Of a stretch of 64,000 nt of DNA, positions 46,201 through 53,675 are shown in pieces. The DNA is from Geomonas paludis (GTDB lineage: Bacteria; Desulfobacterota; Desulfuromonadia; Geobacterales; Geobacteraceae), in contig NZ_BLXY01000001.1 in assembly GCF_014193585.1 (NCBI RefSeq), positions 602,033 through 666,032 on the forward strand. Reading direction: 5' to 3'. Under the pieces are notes generated by a model. That model did no database searches, was not told where the DNA came from, and saw only the letters and a program-made list of their open reading frames with translations. The translations under genes and the position numbers were made by a program. Positions within the stretch are counted from its first letter, which is position 1; the number at the start of each line of letters is the position of its first letter.

Positions 46201-46663
46201 TCTTGGCGAAGATGAGGGCGTCCTCCTCGTGGACGATGGGCTCCTCGGTGCCGGGGACGGTGGCCACGCCGGCCGCCTTGGCCACCTTCCTCGCCGCCAC
46301 CTTGTCGCCCAGGGCGCGCTGCATCTCGGCGGTCGGTCCGATGAAGGCGATGCCGTTTTGCTCGCACTTCTCGGCGAACTCGGCGTTTTCAGCCAGGAAG
46401 CCGTAACCGGGATGGATGGCGTCGACATCGCGCTTTTTGGCCAGGGCGATGATCTCGTCGATGCCGAGGTAGGCGTCGATGGGGGCTTTCCCCTTGCCGA
46501 CCTGGTACGCTTCATCAGCCTTGTAGCGGTGCAGCGAGAGCTTGTCCTCTTCCGAATAGATGGCAACCGTGCTGATGCCGAGTTCGGTGCAGGCGCGGAA
46601 GATCCTGATCGCGATCTCCCCGCGGTTAGCTGCCATCACCTTCCTGAATTTCCGTGCTTCCAT
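43217..46663 (-). CDS. pyc: Pyruvate carboxylase (single-chain)
   Basis: A 1148-residue biotin enzyme that converts pyruvate plus bicarbonate and ATP to oxaloacetate, replenishing the TCA cycle. Domains in order: biotin carboxylase with ATP-grasp (FRKVMAANRGEIAIRIFRAC start; GGGGRGMRVA lid; MNPRIQVEHTVTE), carboxyltransferase (LLTDTTMRDAHQSLLATRV; NSLNWTRGM-type block), the tetramerisation region, and the C-terminal biotinyl domain with the biotinylated Lys in TEAMKMETNI. All are intact. AGGAGAGGAA precedes the ATG. Upstream is a perfect ATTGGT-AAA-ACCAAT palindrome, a plausible GntR/FadR-class operator, and downstream a strong terminator, so it is a controlled single-gene unit. Confidence 0.98.
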   Translation of the reverse strand: MEARKFRKVMAANRGEIAIRIFRACTELGISTVAIYSEEDKLSLHRYKADEAYQVGKGKAPIDAYLGIDEIIALAKKRDVDAIHPGYGFLAENAEFAEKCEQNGIAFIGPTAEMQRALGDKVAARKVAKAAGVATVPGTEEPIVHEEDALIFAKNHGYPIIIKAAAGGGGRGMRVANNQKELLEGLQSASSEAKAAFGDPSVFLERYLKNPKHIEVQVLGDGYGSLVHFYERDCSIQRRHQKVVEFAPSLALPGDTRLALCTDALKIAKQVGYRNAGTVEFLLDEEGRYYFIEMNPRIQVEHTVTEMITGRNLVQAQILIAEGKRLSDPEINIPNQGSIEMRGFAIQCRITTEDPTNNFAPDFGTLTTYRSSAGCGVRLDAGNAFTGAQITPHYDSLLVKVSSWGLTFAEAAHIMDRSLQEFRVRGVKTNIGFLENVITHPVFLAGECNTSFIDQHPELLVIPEKKDRANKVLNFLGDVIVNGSPGVAKPLRSAELIEAAVPQIDLFAQKPKGTKDILREKGAEGLAKWVLEQKKLLLTDTTMRDAHQSLLATRVRTYDLLKVADATSHLASDLFSLELWGGATFDVSMRFLKEDPWQRLHALTEAIPNVLFQMLLRGSNAVGYTNYPDNVVQRFVAQAAESGVDVFRVFDSLNWTRGMQVAMEAVQKSGKICEAAICYTGDISDPTRTKYPLSYYVSMAKELEKMGAHILAIKDMAGLLKPYAGYQLVKALKEEIGIPVHLHTHDTSGNGGALLLMAAQAGVDIVDAALSSISGLTSQPNLNALVATLKGTEFDPQVNERGLQQLANYWETVRDYYAPFESGLKSGTAEVYHHEIPGGQYSNYKPQVAGLGLIERWEECKEMYHKVNLLFGDVVKVTPSSKVVGDMAMFLVKNNLEPEDVFAPGADLAFPESVVGFFKGMIGQPYQGFPKELQKIILKGQEPITCRPGELLEPADFEKERAAAEAKVGHPVNDEELMSYMMYPSVYVEYAKHRQEFSDVSVIPTPIFFYGLEPGQETSIELQPGKTLIVKLNAIGKTQPDGTKKIYFELNGNARSVTVRDQSVQSDECGHEKADKGNPKHVGAPMPGKVIKMNVKVGDAVKAGDILAVTEAMKMETNIKAKEDGTVAEVKCKEGGKVEKEELLFVMA

Positions 46664-46750
46664 TTCCTCTCCTTTAGTGGGGGTATTTTTTTACCGAGAC
46701 TAAAACAAATGGTGGAAATTTTATTGCCGTTTTAAAACAACCGGCGCCGT

Positions 46751-46765
46751 ATTGGTAAAACCAAT
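46751..46765. promoter_or_regulatory. Candidate GntR/FadR-class (PdhR-like) operator upstream of pyc
   Basis: Perfect palindrome ATTGGT AAA ACCAAT, 88 bases before the pyc start. It equals the known PdhR-type consensus (ATTGGTnnnACCAAT), which responds to pyruvate in E. coli. The minus-strand TTACCA half followed 17 bases later by TTAAAA could be the -35/-10, so a bound repressor would cover the promoter. The regulator is not in this window. Confidence 0.5.
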
Positions 46766-46889
46766 TTTCCCTTATGTTTTGAGGGTTTAATTGTGTATTC
46801 AAAGGGAGGCATATAAAAGCAGATTCCCTTTCGAATGTCAATCATGGAATCGTGTTATATTTTTGTATACTTTCCTCAAACGCGATACG

Positions 46890-46968
46890 ACAGATAAAGA
46901 TTAAGATTGAGATTAAGAAAAGCCTATCCTAAATCTTAATCTTTGTCTTAATCTTCATCTTAATCTGG
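46890..46968. repeat. Inverted array of AGATTAAG-type units
   Basis: AGATAAAGATTAAGATTGAG plus ATTAAGAAAAG on the left, AAATCTTAATCTTTGTCTTA plus ATCTTCATCTTAATCT on the right, loop about 10 bases. It lies in the divergent pyc/DUF554 spacer. Confidence 0.75.
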
Positions 46969-47014
46969 TTCATTTTGCTTGCCTTGGCGCGGAGAAGTTT
47001 CTATCTTTGCCCCC

Positions 47015-47698
47015 ATGATCATGCAAGGAACGGCGGTAAACGCAGCGGCAATCGTTATCGGCAGCGCCCTCGGCCTGAAGGCGGGGCATCTCATCTCCAG
47101 CAAGGTGCGCGGCACCGTCATGGCCGGGCTCGGCCTTGCCGTACTACTTATCGGCATCCAACTCGCTTTCAAAAGCCAGCAACCGATGATTATTATAGGC
47201 TCGCTGATCGGCGGGGGGATCATCGGCGAACTGCTCGGCATAGAGGCGCGCCTGGAGGCCCTCGGCAACTGGATCGGCGACCGCTTCAAGGGGAGCGGCC
47301 GGATCTCCGAAGGGTTCGTGACCGCGAGCCTGCTCTACTGCGTCGGCGCCATGGCCATCATGGGGGCGCTCCAGGACGGGCTCGGTTCCCGCCCCGACAT
47401 CCTTTACGCCAAGGCGGCGCTGGACGGCATCGCCTCGGTGGCCCTGGCCTCCACCCTCGGCGCCGGCGTGCTCTTCTCGGCGCTTCCTCTCTTTGCCTAC
47501 CAGGGCGCCATCACCCTCTCCGCCACCTTGGCCCAGCAGATCCTGACCCCGGTCGTGGTGCAGGAGATGAACGCGGTGGGCGGCCTTCTTATCCTCGCCA
47601 TCGGGCTGGACATGCTCGGGGTCAAGAGGGTCCCGGTGGGCAACCTGCTCCCCGCCGTTTTCCTGGCGCCTCCCCTGGTGATGCTCTTCGTGTCGTAA
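47015..47698 (+). CDS. DUF554 family membrane protein
   Basis: A 227-residue integral membrane protein of the YqgA/YdfK (DUF554) family. It opens QGTAVNAAAIVIGSALGLKAG, the family's N-terminal pattern, and has about six hydrophobic segments, including MAGLGLAVLLIGIQLAF, MIIIGSLIGGGIIGELLGI, ASLLYCVGAMAIMGALQDGL and GNLLPAVFLAPPLVMLFVS. Function is not established; transport is likely. The start is uncertain: ATGs at 47015 and 47021 lack a good ribosome site and a TTG at 46979 is further upstream. It stands alone between repeats. Confidence 0.82.
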   Translation: MIMQGTAVNAAAIVIGSALGLKAGHLISSKVRGTVMAGLGLAVLLIGIQLAFKSQQPMIIIGSLIGGGIIGELLGIEARLEALGNWIGDRFKGSGRISEGFVTASLLYCVGAMAIMGALQDGLGSRPDILYAKAALDGIASVALASTLGAGVLFSALPLFAYQGAITLSATLAQQILTPVVVQEMNAVGGLLILAIGLDMLGVKRVPVGNLLPAVFLAPPLVMLFVS

Positions 47699-47785
47699 AC
47701 CTTGACAATCTCTCTAACAATTTAATAACATGCCATACTTCCCACCTTCGCGCTTCGCGCTACGGTGGGCAAGCCCGCGGCAGAA

Positions 47786-47879
47786 GGGACTGGCTCCGTT
47801 AGGTGCCTGTCCCTCTAGCGGAACGCTTCTTTCAGCTCAGCCACCAAGGGGACAGGCACCTGGCGGAGCCAGTCCCCTC
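47786..47879. repeat. GGGACTGGCTCCG-family palindrome
   Basis: Left arm GGGACTGGCTCCGTTAGGTG plus CCTGTCCC, right arm GGGGACAGGCACCTGGCGGA plus GCCAGTCCCC. The loop (TCTAGCGGAACGCTTCTTTC plus AGCTCAGCCACCAA) is the near-complement of the loop at 29218-29310, so the two copies are the same element in opposite orientation. A separate small CCCACC...GGTGGG hairpin lies at 47740-47769. Confidence 0.87.
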
Positions 47880-47922
47880 CCCGGGCGAAGAGTCGCATCA
47901 ATCAGCAATTGGAGAAAAGATT

Positions 47923-48762
47923 TTGGCCTGGAAAGCAATCGGGATCTTCGATTCCGGCGTGGGCGGGTTGACCGTCCTTAAAGAAGTGGTGCAGACGCTC
48001 CCCCAGGAGGACACCATCTACCTCGGGGATACCGCCCGGGTCCCCTACGGCACCAAGTCACCGGAGACGGTGATCCGCTACTCGCGCCAGATCGCCCGCT
48101 ACCTTTTGAACCGCGACATCAAGCTCCTCGTGGTCGCCTGCAACACCGCTTCCGCGGTGGCGCTCGCAGCGCTGCAGCAGGAGTTCGACATCCCCATCGT
48201 CGGGGTGATCGAGCCGGGCGCCCGCGCCGCTGCCGCGGCGACCAGGACCGGCAAGGTCGGCGTCATCGGCACCGCCGCCACCGTGGCCTCCTCCGCCTAC
48301 ACCAAGGCCATCAAGCGGATCAACCCGGACATCGAGGTGGTGAACCGTGCCTGCCCGCTGTTCGTCCCGCTGGCGGAGGAAGGGTGGGTGGACAACGAGG
48401 TGACCAGGATGACCGCGCGCATCTACCTCGAGGACCTGAAGGCGCAGGGTGTCGACACCCTGGTGCTGGGCTGCACCCATTACCCGATCCTCAAGGACGT
48501 CATCGCGCAGGTGATGGGGCCGGAGGTGACCCTGGTGGACTCCGCGGCCGAGACCGCCCGCACGGTAGCGCAGATCCTCACCGAACAGGGGCTGTTGCGT
48601 CCGGAGAGCGAGCGCGGCAATCACCACTACTACGTCACCGACATCCCGGCTGGTTTCATCAGGGTCGGCAACCGGTTCCTCGGCGGCGAACTGGGGGACG
48701 TCTACCAGGTGAGCCTGGAGCAGGAACTGGAAGAAGGAGGGGACGGTGAAGAGACGTACTAA
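47923..48762 (+). CDS. murI: Glutamate racemase
   Basis: A 279-residue cytoplasmic enzyme that makes D-glutamate for peptidoglycan. It opens AWKAIGIFDSGVGGLTVL, has the catalytic Cys in VVACNTASAVAL, the second Cys in VLGCTHYPIL and the GVIEPGA block. The most likely start is a TTG at 47923, with GGAG eight bases upstream; no ATG lies close, and earlier in-frame codons run back into the palindrome at 47786-47879. The 3' end overlaps the next gene by 17 bases. Confidence 0.95.
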   Translation: MAWKAIGIFDSGVGGLTVLKEVVQTLPQEDTIYLGDTARVPYGTKSPETVIRYSRQIARYLLNRDIKLLVVACNTASAVALAALQQEFDIPIVGVIEPGARAAAAATRTGKVGVIGTAATVASSAYTKAIKRINPDIEVVNRACPLFVPLAEEGWVDNEVTRMTARIYLEDLKAQGVDTLVLGCTHYPILKDVIAQVMGPEVTLVDSAAETARTVAQILTEQGLLRPESERGNHHYYVTDIPAGFIRVGNRFLGGELGDVYQVSLEQELEEGGDGEETY

Positions 48763-49336
48763 CAGGGCCAAGGGTGTCCTGCTGATCGCCTTCCTCGTTT
48801 TCGCGGTGGTGGTCGGCCTGATGGTGTTCAGGAAATACCGGACCGCGACCCAGGTGGCGCCGCCCGCAGCACCCACCGAGCAGGTCGACACCCGGGTGGT
48901 GACGCTGTTCTTCTCCAACCAGGACGGCACCTCGCTGGCGCGGGAAGGGCGCGAGATAGCGGTCGAGGACACCACCGACGACATGATCGCCAGCGTGGTG
49001 GACGAGCTGGTGGTGGGGCCTTTGGGGGACCTGGCGCCCACCTTGCCGCACAACGCGAAGGTGCTCGGGGCGCAGTTGAAGGGGGACGTGGCGCAGGTCG
49101 ATTTCTCCAAGGAGTTGGTGGAGAGCCTGCCCGAGGGGAGCTCGGCCGAGATGAGCGCCGTGTACTCCGTGGTGGACACCGTGGTCGCCAATTTCCCGCA
49201 GGTCAAAGCGGTGCAGTTCCTGGTGGACGGCGTGCCGGTGAAGGAGTTGAAGGGGCACCTGGACGTCTCGGCCCCGATCGCCGCCGACTTCACGTTGGAG
49301 AAGAAGGAGGCGCCTGCGGCGCCGGAAAAACAATAA
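48746..49336 (+). CDS. GerMN-domain membrane-anchored protein
   Basis: A 196-residue protein with a basic N-terminus and a single transmembrane helix (VLLIAFLVFAVVVGLMVF). The rest is an extracytoplasmic GerMN (sporulation/germination-named) domain: TRVVTLFFSNQDGTSLAREG, MIASVVDELVVGP, TLPHNAKVLGAQLKGDVAQVDFSKELVES, QFLVDGVPV. The domain is widespread in non-sporers and of unclear role. GTG start at 48746 with AAGGAGGGG upstream; it overlaps murI by 17 bases, so it is coupled to peptidoglycan precursor synthesis and may act at the cell envelope. Confidence 0.85.
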   Translation: MKRRTNRAKGVLLIAFLVFAVVVGLMVFRKYRTATQVAPPAAPTEQVDTRVVTLFFSNQDGTSLAREGREIAVEDTTDDMIASVVDELVVGPLGDLAPTLPHNAKVLGAQLKGDVAQVDFSKELVESLPEGSSAEMSAVYSVVDTVVANFPQVKAVQFLVDGVPVKELKGHLDVSAPIAADFTLEKKEAPAAPEKQ

Positions 49337-49344
49337 ACAGACCC

Positions 49345-49592
49345 GGAGCAGACCCGGAACACAGAGGACACAGAGGTCCACAGAGGGCACAGAGTTTACG
49401 AAGGACTCTCGCCAATACCCTCTCCCCCCGGGAGAGGGTGCCCGAAGGGCGGGTGAGGGCTTTGCCGGCTCCGGACCTCCCTCACCCTAGCCCTCTCCCA
49501 GAGGGAGAGGGGATGTGGACCGTCGAGGGAGAAGATTTTGCCTTTCCTTAGTGCTCCTCTGTGTCCTCTGTGGTTAATGCTTTTGCTTTTAA
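49345..49592. repeat. CACAGAG arrays flanking a two-hairpin REP-like element
   Basis: Left arm of seven- to eleven-base units: GAACACAGAGGACACAGAGG plus TCCACAGAGGGCACAGAG (49357-49394). Right arm, inverted: CTCCTCTGTGTCCTCTGTGG (49554-49573). Between them a REP-like element of the CCCTCACCC family (about 49418-49512). Nested architecture like that at 39754-39994. No riboswitch is recognised in front of metH. Confidence 0.77.
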
Positions 49593-49612
49593 TTTCCTTA
49601 TAGGGGTGACCG

Positions 49613-52057
49613 ATGAAGATGCCGTTTATGCAGGCGGTTAGAGAGCGGGTGCTGGTTCTGGACGGCGCCATGGGGACCATGCTGCAGGAGCGCGGGCTGA
49701 AGGCGGGACAGTCGCCCGAGGAGATGAACCTGACCGCCCCCGAGGTGGTGGCGGGGGTGCACCGCGCCTACGTCGAGGCCGGCGCCGACATCATCGTCAC
49801 CAACACCTTCGGCGGCACCAAGGCCAAGCTCGACCACTACGGCCTGGGCGACCAGGTGGCCCGCATCAACGCCGAGGCGGTCCGCATCGCCCGCGAGGTG
49901 GCCGGCGAGAACGCCTACGTGGCGGGCTCCATCGGACCGACCGGACGCTTCGTGGAGCCGGTGGGCGACATGGGCTTCGACGAGGCGCACGCGCTCTTCA
50001 CCGAGCAGGCCCGGGCCCTCATCGACGCCGGCTGCGACGCCATCTCCCTGGAAACCTTCCTGGACATCAAGGAGATCCGCGCCGCCCTGATCGCCATCCG
50101 CGAGCTTTCCGCGGACATCCCGGTGATCGCGATGCTCACCTTCGAGGAGAAGGGGAGAAGCGTACTGGGCTCGCCGCCTGAGGCCGCCGCCATTACCCTG
50201 GAAGCGGCGGGCGCCTCCATCATCGGCTCCAACTGCGGCCTGGGCGTGGACGGCATCTACGACATCCTCTGCGCCATGAGGAAGGTGACCTCCCTGCCGC
50301 TCATCTCCCAGGCCAACGCGGGGCTCCCGATCCTCAAGGACGGCGTCACCGTCTTCCCCGGCACCCCCGACGAGATGACCGCCTACCACGACCGCATGAT
50401 CGGGCTGGGCGTGCGCGTCATCGGCGGCTGCTGCGGCACCACCCCGGCGCACATCGCGGCCATCAAGGACGCGCTTTCCGGCAAGCAGGTCGCCTTTACC
50501 GCGAAGGAGGACGACGGCACCACCTGGATCTCCAGCCGCGGCTCCTTCGCCGCCATCGGCAAGAAGCACCCGGTGGCCCTGATCGGCGAACGCATCAACC
50601 CGACGGGGAAGAAGCTCTATTCCCAGGAGTTGCGTGAAGGTAAGGTGAGCTACATCCGCCGCGAGGCCCTGGAACAGACCGAGCTGGGGGCGACGCTGCT
50701 CGACGTCAACGTGGGCGCCCCCGGCATCGACGAGCCCGCCGCCATGGAGCGCGCGGTCTTCTGCATCTCGGGTGCGGTGCAGACGCCGCTGGTGCTCGAC
50801 TCCTCCTCCCCCGAGGCGCTGGAGGCGGGGCTCAAGTCCGCCGACGGCAAGGTGCTGATCAACTCGGTGAACGGCGAGGAGAAGAGCCTCGCCGCGGTGC
50901 TGCCGCTGGCCAGGAAATACGGCGCCGCGCTGGTCTGCCTCACCCTGGACGACGCCGGTATCCCGGCCGAGGCCGAGGGGAGGGTGGCGGTGGCGCAGAA
51001 GATCGCCGAGCGCGCCGCGGCCGCCGGCATCAAGCGCAGCGACCTGGTGGTCGACTGCCTCACCCTCACCGTGAGCGCCGAGCCCAAGGGGGCGCTGGTC
51101 GCCCTGGAGGCGGTACGCCGGGTGAGCGAACTGGGACTGAACAGCACCCTGGGCGTATCCAACATCTCCTTCGGCCTCCCCTGCCGGCCGCTGATCTCGT
51201 CCACCTTCTTCTCCATGGTCATGGCCGCCGGTCTCACCTCCGCCATCGTCAACGTGAAAGAGACGCCCATGATGGCGGCCTGGAGAAGCGCCATGGTGCT
51301 GCTCGGCAAGGACGTCAACGCCGCCGGCTACATCGACGCCTACCGCGGCCAGGCCGTCGGCGCCACCGTGCAGCCTGCGACCGCAGCCGGGACCGTCGGC
51401 ACCGTCCAGGCCGAGGCCGCGCAGCCGGAAGGGGTCCGCGGGCGCCTGGCCAAGGCCGTCATCAATGGCGAGCTCGAGTCAGTGGTTCCGCTGGTCGAGG
51501 AGGCCCTGGCCGAGGGGCTTTCGCCGATGCAGATCAGTTCGGAAGCGCTATTGGTCGGCCTGGACGAGGTCGGTCGGCGTTTCGGCAACGGCTCCTTCTT
51601 CCTGCCGCAGGTGATGGTCTCCGCCGACACCATGAAGGCCGCCTTCGCACGCCTGAAGCAGGAGCTTTCCGGCGGCGGGCTGGCGAGCATCGGCAAGATC
51701 CTCATGGCCACGGTCGAAGGTGACATCCACGACATCGGCAAGAACATCGTGGTGACGCTTCTGGAGAACAACGGTTTCGAGGTGATCGACCTGGGCAAGA
51801 ACGTGCCGGCGGCCAAGATCCTGGACGCGGCGCGCACTCACCAGGTGGACGCGGTCGGGCTCTCGGCGCTGATGACCACCACCATGGCCCGGATGGACGA
51901 GGTGGTGACCCTCTTGAAGTCGGAAGGGGTGAAGAGCTTCACCATGGTGGGGGGCGCCGTCGTCACCCAGCAGTACGCCGACGAGATCGGCGCCGACCTC
52001 TACGCCAAGGACGGCATGGAGGCGGTGGCCCGCATCAAGGAACTGCTGGCAAAATAA
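49613..52057 (+). CDS. metH: Cobalamin-dependent methionine synthase lacking the reactivation domain
   Basis: An 814-residue cytoplasmic enzyme that moves a methyl group from methyltetrahydrofolate to homocysteine via cobalamin. Domains: homocysteine-binding barrel (LVLDGAMGTMLQERGL; zinc Cys in NCGLGV and GGCCGTTPAHI), pterin-binding barrel (ALIGERINPTGKKLY), B12 cap (about 600-690) and the B12-binding domain with the axial His in GDIHDIGKN. It stops there. The S-adenosylmethionine-binding activation domain (about 330 residues in E. coli MetH) is missing, so reductive reactivation must be supplied by another protein. Shine-Dalgarno is AGGGGTGACCG. Confidence 0.93.
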   Translation: MKMPFMQAVRERVLVLDGAMGTMLQERGLKAGQSPEEMNLTAPEVVAGVHRAYVEAGADIIVTNTFGGTKAKLDHYGLGDQVARINAEAVRIAREVAGENAYVAGSIGPTGRFVEPVGDMGFDEAHALFTEQARALIDAGCDAISLETFLDIKEIRAALIAIRELSADIPVIAMLTFEEKGRSVLGSPPEAAAITLEAAGASIIGSNCGLGVDGIYDILCAMRKVTSLPLISQANAGLPILKDGVTVFPGTPDEMTAYHDRMIGLGVRVIGGCCGTTPAHIAAIKDALSGKQVAFTAKEDDGTTWISSRGSFAAIGKKHPVALIGERINPTGKKLYSQELREGKVSYIRREALEQTELGATLLDVNVGAPGIDEPAAMERAVFCISGAVQTPLVLDSSSPEALEAGLKSADGKVLINSVNGEEKSLAAVLPLARKYGAALVCLTLDDAGIPAEAEGRVAVAQKIAERAAAAGIKRSDLVVDCLTLTVSAEPKGALVALEAVRRVSELGLNSTLGVSNISFGLPCRPLISSTFFSMVMAAGLTSAIVNVKETPMMAAWRSAMVLLGKDVNAAGYIDAYRGQAVGATVQPATAAGTVGTVQAEAAQPEGVRGRLAKAVINGELESVVPLVEEALAEGLSPMQISSEALLVGLDEVGRRFGNGSFFLPQVMVSADTMKAAFARLKQELSGGGLASIGKILMATVEGDIHDIGKNIVVTLLENNGFEVIDLGKNVPAAKILDAARTHQVDAVGLSALMTTTMARMDEVVTLLKSEGVKSFTMVGGAVVTQQYADEIGADLYAKDGMEAVARIKELLAK

Positions 52058-52164
52058 ACGCTTTTTTGCGGTCAGGGGAGCCGGTTTGGCCCCGAATATC
52101 GCTTGCAACGCCGCTCCCGCTGTGCTAACTTGCCACGGGTCCGCCATTTGGCGTAGAGGGTAGC

Positions 52165-52668
52165 ATGGTACTAGGTTTCAACCACAATATCAGGTACAAA
52201 GGGGAGCTGTTCCACGTCCAGACCGAGGACAGCGGCGTCGCCAATCCCCATATTATCACCCTGCTTTACCGCGGGGGGACCATCCTCGCGTCCGCGAAGA
52301 CCAGCTATGCCGACATCATCAAGGTGGAGCAGCTGGAAACGGTGGTCGAGTCGATCATGAAAGAGCAGCACAAGGACATGATGCGCCGCCTGAAAAACGG
52401 CGAGTTCGACGCCCGCATCTTCCCCGACGGCGTACCGGCGGGCGCGAGCGAAGAGCAGAGTCCCGCTGCCGAAGAGCAACGCCCCGCTGCACCTGCAGCC
52501 GCCGCATCCCCCGCGCCGCAGCAAGCACCGGCGCCTCCCGCCATGGCGCGCCCTGCGCAGCAGGCCCCCCCGGTACCGCCGGCCCCTACCGTGCCCCCGG
52601 CATCCCCAGCCCATCGTAGCCTGGATGAGGTGATCCTCGATTACCTGATTACGGGCGAGGACAAATAA
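52165..52668 (+). CDS. Conserved hypothetical protein, Ala/Pro-rich C-terminus
   Basis: A 167-residue, probably cytoplasmic protein. The N-terminal 90 residues look folded: MVLGFNHNIRYKGELFHVQ, TEDSGVANPHIITLLYRGGT, ILASAKTSYADI, then a helical segment with MKEQHKDMMRRLKNGEFD. The middle is Ala/Pro-rich low complexity; it ends in a short conserved-looking helix (SLDEVILDYLITGEDK). I do not recognise a function. It lies between metH and the split transketolase on the same strand, 22 bases before the latter. The ribosome site is weak (GAGGG). Confidence 0.75.
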   Translation: MVLGFNHNIRYKGELFHVQTEDSGVANPHIITLLYRGGTILASAKTSYADIIKVEQLETVVESIMKEQHKDMMRRLKNGEFDARIFPDGVPAGASEEQSPAAEEQRPAAPAAAASPAPQQAPAPPAMARPAQQAPPVPPAPTVPPASPAHRSLDEVILDYLITGEDK

Positions 52669-52690
52669 AGCCAGCCTGAAAGGAACCTTC

Positions 52691-53515
52691 GTGAAAGAAA
52701 AGATTGCAGATCTGGAAGAAAAGGCGAGGCGCCTGCGCGTCGCCATCGTGAAGACGCTGCACAAGTCGCAGTCCGGCCACACCGGCGGCTCGCTCTCCGC
52801 CATCGACATGGTGTGCGCACTGTACTTCCACAAGATGCGCCACAACCCGGCGGAGCCCGCCTGGGAGGGCAGGGACCGCTTCGTGCTCAGCAAGGGGCAC
52901 GCCGCTCCGGCGCTCTACGTGACCCTGGCCGAGTGCGGCTACTTCCCGCCCGAGGACCTGATGATGCTGCGCCGCCTGGGCAGCCACCTGCAGGGGCACC
53001 CGGACAGCAAGGGTACCCCGGGCGTGGACGTCTGCACCGGTAGCCTGGGCCAGGGGCTTTCCATGGCCAACGGCATGGCGCTGGGGCTCAAGCTGGACGG
53101 CAAGGAAAACCGCGTCTACGCGGTGCTCGGCGACGGCGAGCTGCAGGAAGGGCAGATCTGGGAGGCCGCCATGGCCGCCGCCCACTACAAGAGTGACAAC
53201 CTGTGCGCCCTGATCGACTCCAACGGCCTGCAGATCGACGGCGACGTCTCCAAGGTCATGAACGTCAACTCCATCTCGGACAAGTTCAAGGCCTTCGGCT
53301 GGAACGTGATCGAGATCGACGGGCACGACATGGGGCAGATTGTGGCCGCCCTGGACCACGCCGAGGCGCACAAGGGGGCTCCGACCGCCATCGTCGCCAA
53401 GACCGTCAAGGGCAAAGGGGTGCACCTGTTCGAGAACAAGGCCTCCTACCACGGCGTGACCCCCAACGACGACGAGCTTCCCGAGGCGCTGCGCTGCCTG
53501 GGGTGCTGCGACTAA
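52691..53515 (+). CDS. Transketolase, N-terminal (TPP-binding) subunit
   Basis: A 274-residue subunit carrying the thiamine-diphosphate-binding half of transketolase. It has KSQSGHTGGSLSAIDMVCAL, HAAPALYVTLAECGYF, GSLGQGLSMANGMAL, and the TPP/Mg motif GDGELQEGQIWEAAMAAAHYKSDNLCALIDSNGLQ. It ends DELPEALRCLGCCD. Start is GTG at 52691 after AAAGGA. It pairs with the C-terminal subunit encoded 160 bases downstream; the split arrangement is known in many bacteria and archaea. An inverted repeat separates the halves. Confidence 0.95.
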   Translation: MKEKIADLEEKARRLRVAIVKTLHKSQSGHTGGSLSAIDMVCALYFHKMRHNPAEPAWEGRDRFVLSKGHAAPALYVTLAECGYFPPEDLMMLRRLGSHLQGHPDSKGTPGVDVCTGSLGQGLSMANGMALGLKLDGKENRVYAVLGDGELQEGQIWEAAMAAAHYKSDNLCALIDSNGLQIDGDVSKVMNVNSISDKFKAFGWNVIEIDGHDMGQIVAALDHAEAHKGAPTAIVAKTVKGKGVHLFENKASYHGVTPNDDELPEALRCLGCCD

Positions 53516-53544
53516 ACCGGTCGGTTGCCGACGCTCCCCGCATT

Positions 53545-53640
53545 CCCCTCCCCCCGGAGGGGGGAGGTCGGGAGGGGGGCTTACGCTGCGACGAAAAACT
53601 TTTCCCCCTCCCTGACCCTCCCCCTCCGGGGGCGGGAACG
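53545..53640. repeat. Inverted repeat between the transketolase subunits
   Basis: CCCCTCCCCCCGGAGGGGGG plus AGGTCGGGAGGGGG facing CCCCCTCCCTGACCCTCCCC plus CTCCGGGGGCGGG around a spacer of about 25 bases. It has the two-hairpin plan of the CCCTCACCC family but different arm sequence. Confidence 0.75.
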
Positions 53641-53675
53641 TGGGGCGGCGGACACATACAGAAAGGGACTTACCT

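Noticed and set aside
43421..46735. Open frame of about 1100 codons on the plus strand opposite pyc
   Set aside because: It mirrors the high-GC codon pattern of pyc, which has all carboxylase motifs on the minus strand; the antisense product has low-complexity Gly/Leu/Val/His composition and no recognisable domain.
46890..46968. Possible CRISPR array from repeated short units
   Set aside because: Units are 6-12 bases with no unique spacers and face their own complement, so it is a palindromic array; no cas genes are present.
49337..49612. Cobalamin or S-adenosylmethionine riboswitch before metH
   Set aside because: The gap is occupied by CACAGAG arrays and a REP-like element; no B12-box or SAM-riboswitch core was seen.
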